In this document: in pieces, positions 1 through 6,634 of the stretch
How the letters are laid out: every line of letters begins with the position of its first letter
How positions within the stretch are numbered: position 1 is the first letter of the stretch
Assembly: GCA_045600845.1 (NCBI GenBank)
Contig: JAZRYR010000058.1
Span: forward strand, 1-28,304
Direction of reading: 5' to 3'
DNA: 28,304 nt
Source: RGIG5612 sp045600845
Lineage (GTDB): Bacteria; Bacillota; Clostridia; Lachnospirales; Lachnospiraceae
Translations under genes and position numbers: made by a program
Notes under the pieces: generated by a model
Seen by the model: only the letters and a program-made list of their open reading frames with translations
Databases searched by the model: none
Told to the model about the DNA's origin: nothing

Positions 1-108
1 CCATCATATTTTCAAAGAGTTATGACAGATGGGTTTACTGTGTGTTGGCCAGAAGGTCAGGATATATGTCCGGATGAGCTTTATGAATTAAGCACAGTAA
101 TAGACTAG
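1..108 (+). CDS. DUF2442 family protein, C-terminal fragment
   Basis: The open frame runs in from the left edge and stops at 106-108, giving 35 residues. The visible end, around VCWPEGQDICPDELYEL, has the shape of the DUF2442 C terminus: a Trp-Pro-x-Gly core followed by an acidic 'P-D-x-L-Y' segment. DUF2442 proteins are small, of unproven biochemical function, and are often found beside DUF4160 or toxin-antitoxin-like genes; the partner, if any, lies outside the window. The start and N-terminal part are not visible, so no start or promoter can be judged. The call rests on a short stretch and is a family resemblance only. Confidence 0.6.
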   Translation, partial: PSYFQRVMTDGFTVCWPEGQDICPDELYELSTVID

Positions 109-528
109 GTTGCTTTCATAGAATGAGAAGCCTATCTATTATAAAAAGGTCTGAATTATACTTTGTTCCCTGACACACGAAATTCCTCGAAAATTCGATT
201 TTCATTTTCTCAGGAAGAGAGAAAAAAATAAAGAAAACAAAGTAACCATAAAACACAATGAAACAGACCTTCGGGTCTGTTTTTTTGAGCAAAGAGAACA
301 TCTGGTTCGCTCCCGGTTCCGGTCACTACCGCGACCTCGCAGCGGCTACACTTATGCAGCCCGTGAGTAATCACGGTCGTCCTGTTGCCTGGCGGCACCA
401 GCAATCCTGCGGATTGATTTTGCGCTCGTGATTGTATCGCACAGCACTGTACAAGCCTCATTAACACACGGTTTTTCCTTTTTCTTTTCTTTTTTTGAAA
501 GAAGGATAATATTGATAAAAATCTTAAT
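109..528. other. 420-base gene-free stretch: terminator plus GC-rich hairpin-dense segment
   Basis: No convincing gene is seen here. Bases 110-260 are AT-rich with one weak hairpin (189-203, GAAAAT-TCG-ATTTTC). The terminator at 261-287 follows. Bases 301-430 then change character: 79 of 130 bases are G or C, well above the flanks, and short hairpins lie end to end. These are CGGT-CACT-ACCG (320-331), GGCT/AGCC (344-361), CCGTGA-GTAA-TCACGG (361-376, a GNRA-type loop), TGCC-TGGC-GGCA (386-397) and CAATCC-TGC-GGATTG (402-416). Bases 470-496 are almost pure pyrimidine. The segment could be a structured RNA, a dispersed palindromic repeat or a mobile-element remnant. The sequence alone does not decide among these. 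Confidence 0.55.
261..287 (+). terminator. Rho-independent terminator with UUCG tetraloop
   Basis: AAACAGACC (261-269) pairs with GGTCTGTTT (274-282) around the very stable loop TTCG (270-273), and the T run continues to 286. It reads best on the plus strand, about 150 bases after the DUF2442 stop, so it could end that transcript or an unannotated small RNA encoded in 110-260. Confidence 0.85.
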
Positions 529-717
529 ATGGAAAATTTAGAAGAATCGGAATTGGAACAAGTTAGCGGCGGACGTAAAAAACCAACGCATAGACGCGAA
601 AAAAAGGAAGCTGCTAAGAAACATGGAAATGAGGGACTGAAGCCATGTCCACGATGCAATGAGCCTAAATTACCTCACAGAGTTTGTCCAAACTGCGGGT
701 ATAAAGAATATGAATAA
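529..717 (+). CDS. Double-glycine leader peptide fused to an L32-like zinc ribbon
   Basis: The 62-residue protein has two recognisable parts. Residues 1-15 match the double-glycine leader used by C39-peptidase ABC exporters: Leu4 (-12), Glu8 (-8), Leu9 (-7), Val12 (-4) and Gly14-Gly15 before the predicted cut. Residues 16-62 resemble ribosomal protein L32 (RpmF): a Lys/Arg-rich stretch, then Cys40-x2-Cys43, the L32-like segment KLPHRVCPNCGY, and Cys53-x2-Cys56. Ordinary L32 begins near its basic tail and has no such leader. The predicted cargo is a basic 47-residue zinc-binding peptide. The ATG at 529 is 22 bases from the only good Shine-Dalgarno (AAGGA, 502-506). An in-frame ATT at 511 sits 4 bases after it and would give a 21-residue leader. 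No exporter or modification enzyme is visible nearby. The alternative is a diverged L32 paralogue with a chance leader match. Confidence 0.7.
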   Translation: MENLEESELEQVSGGRKKPTHRREKKEAAKKHGNEGLKPCPRCNEPKLPHRVCPNCGYKEYE

Positions 718-726
718 TCATCATTA

Positions 727-794
727 AAAAGTACCGGATTTTGATATATCCTCTTAACAGAGTAAAGAGTTTTATACCAAAATCCGGTACTTTT
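727..794. terminator. Long inverted-repeat bidirectional terminator
   Basis: AAAAGTACCGGATTTTG (727-743) is repeated exactly in inverted form at 778-794, a 17-base-pair perfect stem. The 34-base loop contains a second small stem (CTCTT 751-755 with AAGAG 765-769). It separates two convergent genes and has T-rich flanks on both strands, so it can terminate transcription from either side. Confidence 0.8.
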
Positions 795-820
795 GTTATA
801 GGCCTGTGATGTCTTGATTT

Positions 821-1468
821 CTATTCAAAATTAACGTATGCGTTTTTCAGGAAGGATAAATATTTAACGTATGCGATAATAGATATTACAGCGTAAATGA
901 TCAAGAAAATAACATCTACAACAACTGCTGTAGTAAAAATAGGAATAATACGGAACAGGATGGAAACACCAAAAAGTCCAACAATCATATTCCTCGTATT
1001 AGATCCTTTGTCTGCCAACTGTGTTTTGAGTCTCTGCTCCAGAAGATTTGAGCATTCGGTTAAAATAAAGTAGGTTCCTGCTAAATCCGCGATTCTGGAA
1101 ATAATCGTAGCAATGTCATTTCCAATGGTACTGTTTTTGACCACGCTGGAAAGAATGACAGCGACAACTTGTACTCCGAAGCTGACGATTACACAGATTA
1201 AAGCTTTTTGAAAAAGTGCATCATCCATGCCGGCGGCTCTTAATCCGGTAAGCATTTTTACAAAAGAAATAATGGCTAAAACCAAACTTCCGATCATAAT
1301 AAGAATGCCTAAAGTAGAGAGGACAAGAATGCCTCCGATACTGCCGGTAGCGATGGAACATACAACGAGAATAGTTCCAACTACAACTGCGAGAATGGAA
1401 ATTAAGTCTAATATTTCTGCCCGATATACATTTTTTATACCTCTTGAAGCATTTGGGAATGATGGCAT
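821..1468 (-). CDS. Multi-pass membrane protein of unknown function
   Basis: This 215-residue protein is mostly hydrophobic, with about six predicted membrane segments. They lie at roughly residues 19-42, 45-70, 88-108, 122-138, 160-180 and 182-206, with short polar loops between. I do not recognise the family and see no catalytic motif. The start is well supported: TAGGAGGT lies 8 bases upstream of the ATG on the minus strand. It is transcribed toward the double-glycine peptide and shares the terminator at 727-794. Nothing in the sequence ties the two functionally, although an immunity or membrane-partner role is conceivable. It appears to be a single-gene transcript with its own promoter near 1501-1528. 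Confidence 0.85.
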   Translation of the reverse strand: MPSFPNASRGIKNVYRAEILDLISILAVVVGTILVVCSIATGSIGGILVLSTLGILIMIGSLVLAIISFVKMLTGLRAAGMDDALFQKALICVIVSFGVQVVAVILSSVVKNSTIGNDIATIISRIADLAGTYFILTECSNLLEQRLKTQLADKGSNTRNMIVGLFGVSILFRIIPIFTTAVVVDVIFLIIYAVISIIAYVKYLSFLKNAYVNFE

Positions 1469-1500
1469 AATATGTACCTCCTATGTTGTTTTGTGGTGAG

Positions 1501-1528
1501 ATTATAACATAAATTCTACTTAAATGAA
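1501..1528 (-). promoter_or_regulatory. Putative promoter for the 821-1468 membrane protein
   Basis: On the minus strand a perfect -10 TATAAT is at 1506-1501, with a weak -35 TTCATT at 1528-1523 and a 16-base spacer. It lies about 33 bases ahead of the start codon and back to back with the putative plus-strand promoter at 1545-1574. Confidence 0.5.
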
Positions 1529-1544
1529 GCATAAAATAAAAATG

Positions 1545-1574
1545 TTGTTGAAAATGACTTTTTTAGAGTAAAAT
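1545..1574 (+). promoter_or_regulatory. Putative promoter for the chorismate mutase-led gene run
   Basis: TTGTTG (1545-1550), an 18-base spacer and TAAAAT (1569-1574) lie 36 bases before the ATG at 1611. The ribosome binding site AAAAGGA (about 1593-1599) precedes that ATG. The elements are degenerate, so the call is modest. Confidence 0.4.
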
Positions 1575-1610
1575 GTAAACAAGCAATAAAAAAGAAAAGG
1601 ATGAAATGCT

Positions 1611-1877
1611 ATGGGCAAAAATCTTTTGGACGAATATAGAAAAGAAATCGGCGAAATCGATAAAGAGATCATTGCGCTCCTGGACGAGCGATTTGATCTT
1701 TGTTGGGAAGTCGGTGGTTATAAGAAAGAAAATGGAATGGCCATACTGGATGAAAAGGTAGAGGAAAAGAAGCTGGCTTCCATTGATTTTCTGGCCAGTG
1801 AAGAAAATGTGGAATATATAAAAGAAACTTTTAAGACGATTATGAGTCAGTCCAGAAAGTTACAGGAAGGGATATAA
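1611..1877 (+). CDS. Chorismate mutase, AroQ type
   Basis: This is an 88-residue, all-helical monofunctional chorismate mutase, which would convert chorismate to prephenate for Phe/Tyr synthesis. It aligns with the E. coli P-protein mutase domain at an offset of one residue: Arg10, Arg27, Lys38, Asp47, Glu51 and a C-terminal Gln match the known active-site set. The position equivalent to E. coli Arg51 is Val50 here. The protein has typical length and no regulatory or prephenate dehydratase domain. It is the first gene of a run into envelope genes, with only 2 bases to the next start, so the two are probably co-transcribed. The link to the downstream envelope functions is not obvious. The altered residue may mean weak or changed activity. 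Confidence 0.88.
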   Translation: MGKNLLDEYRKEIGEIDKEIIALLDERFDLCWEVGGYKKENGMAILDEKVEEKKLASIDFLASEENVEYIKETFKTIMSQSRKLQEGI

Positions 1878-1879
1878 GA

Positions 1880-2716
1880 ATGCCTAGAAAAACAGAAGAA
1901 GAAAAAGCTCACGATAGATTAGTCGAAGAAACCAGACGGCAGATCCGGGAAGAACTGGAAGGAAAGAAAAACGGGAAAAAACCAAGAAAAAAGCTCAACT
2001 TTGATAAAAGGGTATTTATTGGCGGGGCTCTTTTAGGCTTTGTTCTGGGCATGGTGGTTATTGTTTTGATCGGAAATATCAGTGCCAATGGATTATTTGG
2101 AAAGAAAGAAATCAACATTACCACACCGGATTCGATTCTGGATACAGGAACGGTAAATAACTATACCGCAGCGGATTTTAAAAATGCAATTTTAGGAGAG
2201 GCACTCCAAAAAAAGGAACTGATTGTTATGGAGCAGTCTCTGAAAGTTCCGACGACTTTTTCAAAAGCAGGTTTGTTTAATTTCCCGATTTTCTCTAAGG
2301 TAAAGAATGTCATTTATTATGGAACAGGCGTGTATACCATTGATCTATCTAAATTGGATGCAGATAAGATTGATGTTGATATGGAGAATAATATCGTGTC
2401 CATACGGATTCCACATTCCTGCCTGCAGTATATTCATCCGGAAATTAACAAAACCGAATTTGAAGATACGGATAAGGGACTGCTTTCCTTTGGAGATATT
2501 AAGTTGACAACAGAAGAACAGAACCAGGTTGAGCAGGCTGCTATGGATACAATGAGAGACCGGCTGATCCAGAATGAATTGTTCAACAAAGCCGATAATT
2601 TTGCAAGTAATAATGTATGGCAGCTATTTCAACCAATTGTAAATACGATTTCTCCGGATTTTTCAGTTGTCGTAATGTTTGACGAAACGACCAGCAATGA
2701 AGTAATCGCACGATAG
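1880..2716 (+). CDS. DUF4230 single-pass membrane protein
   Basis: The 278-residue protein has a highly charged cytoplasmic N terminus (residues 1-45, Glu/Lys/Arg-rich), one membrane segment at about 46-68, and an extracellular domain of about 200 residues. The domain resembles DUF4230: KVNVIYYGTGVYTIDL-like beta strands, an acidic 'D-x-N-x-V-x-I-x-I-P' strand, and a helical C terminus. DUF4230 has no established biochemical function. It follows the chorismate mutase by 2 bases, and its ribosome binding site lies inside the end of that gene (AGGAAGGGATATAAGA). It is followed 31 bases later by a membrane acyltransferase, which suggests an envelope role. Confidence 0.8.
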   Translation: MPRKTEEEKAHDRLVEETRRQIREELEGKKNGKKPRKKLNFDKRVFIGGALLGFVLGMVVIVLIGNISANGLFGKKEINITTPDSILDTGTVNNYTAADFKNAILGEALQKKELIVMEQSLKVPTTFSKAGLFNFPIFSKVKNVIYYGTGVYTIDLSKLDADKIDVDMENNIVSIRIPHSCLQYIHPEINKTEFEDTDKGLLSFGDIKLTTEEQNQVEQAAMDTMRDRLIQNELFNKADNFASNNVWQLFQPIVNTISPDFSVVVMFDETTSNEVIAR

Positions 2717-2747
2717 TTGGAAAAAGACTACGGGTTACAAAAAAAGA

Positions 2748-3824
2748 ATGGAAAAGAAACGCATTCACATTGAGGCTATAAGAATATTTGCGTGTTTTTT
2801 CGTCATTTTTAATCATACCGGATTAGATGGCTTCTTTTTGTTTGCAAATTATCCGGCTGCGTCCTTCCAGTATTGGTTTTACCTGATTTTGTCTATTTGC
2901 TGCCGGGTTTCCGTGCCTTTATTTTTCGCAGTTTCCGGTGCGCTGCTGATTCCAAAAGAAGAACGGACAAAGGATCTGTACCTTCACCGGGTTTTAAGAA
3001 TGGTAATCATTCTCGTCGTGATTTCTGCGGTCTATTATGTCTGGAGATACCGGTATCAGTTATCCACCCTTTCCGTAGAATTTTTCTTTAAGGTATTATT
3101 TGCCAGCAATCATGCAGATCATTTATGGTATTTTTATTCCTTTATTCCATTCTTGATGGCCCTTCCTTTAATCCGGGTGTTAGCAAAGAATATGACCAAC
3201 CGTCATTTTCTCTATATGGCAATTTTAGCGACAGCATCATATGCAATTCGTCCGATTCTGGAATATCTGATCTGGCAAGGTTCTGCGACCTTTAATGGAT
3301 TTTTGAAATTCAGCTGGATTACGGCGAATGCCATTATTTATCCATGCATCGGTTATTATCTGGAAAATCGCATGGATATTAAGAAAGTGACAGGAAAGAA
3401 ATTGGCATTGTTGTGGGCGGTAAATCTTGGATGTCTTCTGGCTGCTTCTGCCATGACCCTTTATAAATCAAAAGTGACCGGTGTATGTACGATGACAGAT
3501 TCCCAGTCCTTTCATAATGTTTTTGTTCTGGTTAACGTTATTGCGCTGTATGTTACCGCCAGGTTTATTTTTGATCGGGTACGGACAAGTACTTTCGTGG
3601 AGAAGGTCTTCCTTTCCGTTGGCAGCACCACCTTTGGCATTTTTTTGATTCATCTGATTTTAATGGAAGTCTTTAAATCCTGGGGAGTCCTTTCTTTCTT
3701 TACCCAGACCCTTCATTTGGGAGACATGCTTTCCGCTCTGCTGTTCTGTCTGACGGTAATGGCTGCTGGTTTCGTCCTCTTTTTCCTTCTTAAGAAGATT
3801 CCGTTTTTCCGAAAATACTTATAA
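2748..3824 (+). CDS. Acyltransferase family 3 membrane protein
   Basis: The 358-residue protein has about ten membrane helices and the N-terminal signature of the acyltransferase-3 family (OafA/WecH/NodX type): a basic start, then 'I-x-x-I-R-I-F-A-C' followed by FVIFNHTG, whose His is the conserved helix-1 histidine of the family. These enzymes transfer acetyl or other acyl groups from cytoplasmic acyl-CoA to extracytoplasmic sugars or lipids. The length is typical and no SGNH domain is attached, so the protein alone would move the acyl group across the membrane. The ribosome binding site is poor (purine-rich, no clear AGGAGG), so expression may depend on coupling to the gene before it. The substrate is probably one of the surface glycans implied by the downstream genes. 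Confidence 0.88.
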   Translation: MEKKRIHIEAIRIFACFFVIFNHTGLDGFFLFANYPAASFQYWFYLILSICCRVSVPLFFAVSGALLIPKEERTKDLYLHRVLRMVIILVVISAVYYVWRYRYQLSTLSVEFFFKVLFASNHADHLWYFYSFIPFLMALPLIRVLAKNMTNRHFLYMAILATASYAIRPILEYLIWQGSATFNGFLKFSWITANAIIYPCIGYYLENRMDIKKVTGKKLALLWAVNLGCLLAASAMTLYKSKVTGVCTMTDSQSFHNVFVLVNVIALYVTARFIFDRVRTSTFVEKVFLSVGSTTFGIFLIHLILMEVFKSWGVLSFFTQTLHLGDMLSALLFCLTVMAAGFVLFFLLKKIPFFRKYL

Positions 3825-3892
3825 GAGGTTGTTTCTAAAAATACTTATCGTTCAAGGATAGGGTCGTTCTTTTCTTTTTCCTTGCTCTATGG

Positions 3893-4081
3893 TATAATGC
3901 CCCAAAGAACATTTCGGCTTTTTCAGCCGGAGAAAAAATGCTTGAAAGGAGAAGGAGAATATCTTTCTCCGTGTTCTTGTTACACCCTTTTGAAAAAGGC
4001 TTGGTTTTTGTAAAAAATTTTTCCAGCCTAAAAGATGGCCTCCGGGTTACTGAAAAAAATATGAAAGAAAAGGAATTTGAC
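3893..4081 (+). promoter_or_regulatory. Promoter and hairpin-rich leader of the PIG-L gene
   Basis: A -10 TATAAT (3893-3898) follows a weak, T-rich -35 region. The untranslated stretch of about 175 bases holds at least three short stems: CGGCT-TTTTC-AGCCG (3915-3929), GGAGAA-TATCT-TTCTCC (3954-3970) and a CCTTTT/AAAAGG stem near 3988-4002. The GGAGAA stem buries a purine stretch that looks like a ribosome binding site. An open frame with an ATG at 3938 continues into the PIG-L gene, but its sequence looks like leader, not protein. Confidence 0.4.
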
Positions 4082-5548
4082 GTGAAAAAATTATTTTTTA
4101 CATTAGCATCTTCTATTTTGTGCATCGGCCTGTTTTTTGCAGTAAAGACACAGGCGGCACAGATGGACATCGACTTTGATAGCTCTGATGGTAGCGGATG
4201 CGAAAGTCTTTTTGATGATGAAATCCGTACAACGGAACATTTTGAAGAGGGGACGACAATTACGGTAACCGGCAATGAGAATATGGATTCTCTTTATATT
4301 GAATGGGATGAAGAACCTTCGAACTGGACCTTAACCTATGGCGGAACCAATATCGAATGCGGAACCAATGGCTTCCTTCATGAGTTTATTAAATTAGGTG
4401 GAACTTCAAATTCTGCTACCATAACGATTCCAACAGGAGGGGCAACCTTAGTTGATATATATGCCTTTTCTGCAGGAGAACTCCCTTCTTGGGTACAGGT
4501 TTGGCAGCCGCCATATGAGAAAGCGGACATCCTGTATTTTTCCACCCATTCTGATGATGATGTTTTATTCTTCGGAGGGTTGATTCCGACTTATGCGGAT
4601 AAAGGAGAATACCGGATCCAGGCAGCTTATATAGTAGATCATGCGCGGCCGAGTGATCCTTTTGGAAATGAACCATATCGGGTTCATGAACTTTTAAATT
4701 GCATCTGGGTCATGGGACTGGATCACTATCCTCAGATGGGTATTTTTGGTGATTGGTATTCCGAATCTCTGGAAGCAGCGGAAGAATATCAGAGTCTGGA
4801 TGAAGTAACCGATTTTGTTACCCGGGTAATCCGCAGGTTTAAACCACAGGTTGTTATCAGTCAGGATTTTGAAGGCGAATATGGACATGGACAGCACCGC
4901 CTTGGTGCGGCAGCTATCGCTGAAGCTTTGGAGAAGACTGGTGACTCCAGCCAGTATCCGGATAGTGCGTCAACCTATGGAACGTGGGATGTCCCGAAAA
5001 CCTATTATCATCTTTATCCGGAAAATGAAATTGTAATTGATGCCCGTGTTCCGTTAAATCGTTTCGGCGGGATGACGGCCTTAGAAGTTGCGAAAGAAGG
5101 CTATCTGCGCCATGAATCCCAGCAATGGATGGATTACTATGTAAGCGACGGCATCGATGATGACGGATACATGGCTCCTTATCCATGCACCAGATTCGGG
5201 CTTTATCGTTCTACGGTAGGAATGGATACCGGTAATGATATTATGGAGAATCTTGTTCCTTATGATGTACAGGAGGAACAGGCACGTCAGGAAACTTCGG
5301 TAGAAGAAACCAGTGAACAGGAGACGACAAAGGCAGAAAAGGAAAAGAAAAAAGTCAGCCCGATTCTAATCATTATCATTATCGTTATTGTTATTATTAT
5401 TGTTGTGCTGCTGCTTCTGGTTATGAAGGCAAAAAAAGAACAGGCCAGAAAGAAAGCATTGGCTGCAAAGAGGGCAAGACAACGGAGAGAAGAACAATAC
5501 CGGAGAGAAAACTCTCAAAACCGGCCGACAAGAAATAATAGAAAATAA
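4082..5548 (+). CDS. Membrane-anchored PIG-L family deacetylase
   Basis: I place the start at GTG 4082 because AAGGA lies 7 bases upstream and the product then begins with a clean signal peptide (residues 1-26, ending near QAA). The open frame extends up to an ATG at 3938. The 488-residue protein has a beta-rich region (27-145) and then the PIG-L/LmbE domain. Its zinc motif reads THSDDD with His156 and Asp159, against the usual A-H-P-D-D-E, and the third ligand is His272 in GHGQH. A membrane helix (about 426-447) and a 41-residue Lys/Arg-rich tail follow. PIG-L enzymes remove N-acetyl groups from amino sugars. The catalytic domain would face outside, with the tail in the cytoplasm. It sits in the envelope gene run, 12 bases before the glycosyltransferase. 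The substrate is unknown. Confidence 0.88.
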   Translation: MKKLFFTLASSILCIGLFFAVKTQAAQMDIDFDSSDGSGCESLFDDEIRTTEHFEEGTTITVTGNENMDSLYIEWDEEPSNWTLTYGGTNIECGTNGFLHEFIKLGGTSNSATITIPTGGATLVDIYAFSAGELPSWVQVWQPPYEKADILYFSTHSDDDVLFFGGLIPTYADKGEYRIQAAYIVDHARPSDPFGNEPYRVHELLNCIWVMGLDHYPQMGIFGDWYSESLEAAEEYQSLDEVTDFVTRVIRRFKPQVVISQDFEGEYGHGQHRLGAAAIAEALEKTGDSSQYPDSASTYGTWDVPKTYYHLYPENEIVIDARVPLNRFGGMTALEVAKEGYLRHESQQWMDYYVSDGIDDDGYMAPYPCTRFGLYRSTVGMDTGNDIMENLVPYDVQEEQARQETSVEETSEQETTKAEKEKKKVSPILIIIIIVIVIIIVVLLLLVMKAKKEQARKKALAAKRARQRREEQYRRENSQNRPTRNNRK

Positions 5549-5560
5549 GGACCTGTAATA

Positions 5561-6634
5561 ATGAAAACATCAATTATTCTTCCGGTACTGAATCCGGATG
5601 AGAAATTTACAACTTTTGTAAATAGATTAATAGAAGCTGGCTTTGAAACAATCGTAGTAGTAAATGATGGCAGCAGTGCAGAATATGATCATTTCTATGA
5701 TGAGGCTGCGGCTAACGAGCAGGTTATTGTTTTAAAGCATGAAGTAAATAAAGGAAAAGGGGCTGCATTAAAAACGGCGTTCTCCTATCTGGCAGATAAT
5801 CGTTTGGATATTGATGTTGCCATTACCTGTGACGGAGATGGACAACATTCGGTAGAATCCATAAAAGATTGTCTGAAAGCTTTTGAAGCGCATCCGGATG
5901 CAGTCATCATCGGAGGCCGCGATTTTGACTCTCCGAATATTCCAAAGCGAAGCCGTATCGGAAATAAGATTTCCAGTTCTGTATATCGGTTTTCCTGTGG
6001 GATTAAATTAAAAGATACCCAGACCGGTCTGAGGGTAATTCCGGCGTCTTGTTTTGAGAGTTTTTCCAAACTGGCAGGGGACCGTTACGAGTATGAAACT
6101 AATATGCTGATTGAAATCGTAAACAGGAATATTCTGTATTACGAGGTGCCGATTGAAACCATATACATTGATGACAATGCTTCTTCTCATTTTAATCCGA
6201 TCAAGGATTCTATGAAGATTTATAGCGTTGTACTGAAATATTTTTTCAAATTTGTCATTAGCTCCATCACTTCCTGGGTTGTGGATATTGGCGTTTATGC
6301 CATTTTAGAGTTTGTTCTTATGAATGCGGTTACCGCAGGAACCAGGGTGCTGATCTGTACCGTTGCCTCCAGAGTCATTTCCTCTATCTGCAATTATCTA
6401 CTGAACCGGAATGGTGTATTTAAATCGGCAGATAATGTAAAGAGCACTGTTGTAAAATATTATATTCTGGCGGTCTGCCAGATGTTTGCATCTTACGCTT
6501 TAGTATTTTTCTTCACAAGAGTATTGCATGTAGACGGTGTATTGGAATTGATCGTGAAATGTCTGGTTGACCTGCTTTTATTCATCTTCAGCTATAACAT
6601 TCAACGGAAATGGGTATTTGTTAACAAGAAATAA
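5561..6634 (+). CDS. Family 2 glycosyltransferase fused to a GtrA domain
   Basis: This is a 357-residue two-domain protein. Residues 1-220 are a GT-A fold family 2 glycosyltransferase resembling polyprenyl-phosphate sugar synthases: the start SIILPVLNPDE, NDGSS (35-39), and the metal-binding DGDGQH (91-96) are visible. Residues about 225-350 form a four-helix GtrA-like membrane domain ending in the typical N-x-Q-R-K-W-V-F motif. Such fusions load a sugar onto a lipid carrier and probably help it reach the outer face. Ribosome binding site: TAAGGA. The stop codon overlaps the start of the next gene by one base (TAATG), which indicates translational coupling. The sugar cannot be told from the sequence. 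Confidence 0.92.
   Translation: MKTSIILPVLNPDEKFTTFVNRLIEAGFETIVVVNDGSSAEYDHFYDEAAANEQVIVLKHEVNKGKGAALKTAFSYLADNRLDIDVAITCDGDGQHSVESIKDCLKAFEAHPDAVIIGGRDFDSPNIPKRSRIGNKISSSVYRFSCGIKLKDTQTGLRVIPASCFESFSKLAGDRYEYETNMLIEIVNRNILYYEVPIETIYIDDNASSHFNPIKDSMKIYSVVLKYFFKFVISSITSWVVDIGVYAILEFVLMNAVTAGTRVLICTVASRVISSICNYLLNRNGVFKSADNVKSTVVKYYILAVCQMFASYALVFFFTRVLHVDGVLELIVKCLVDLLLFIFSYNIQRKWVFVNKK

Noticed and set aside
210..659. A 149-residue open frame on the minus strand, rich in Phe and Arg and antisense to the leader peptide gene
   Set aside because: It runs through a terminator, a poly-pyrimidine tract and the hairpin-dense island, has low-complexity ends and no ribosome binding site. It is most likely non-coding.
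3938..4081. An upstream ATG extension of the PIG-L protein
   Set aside because: The added residues look like leader sequence and contain stem-loops, whereas GTG 4082 has a good ribosome binding site and gives a clean signal peptide.
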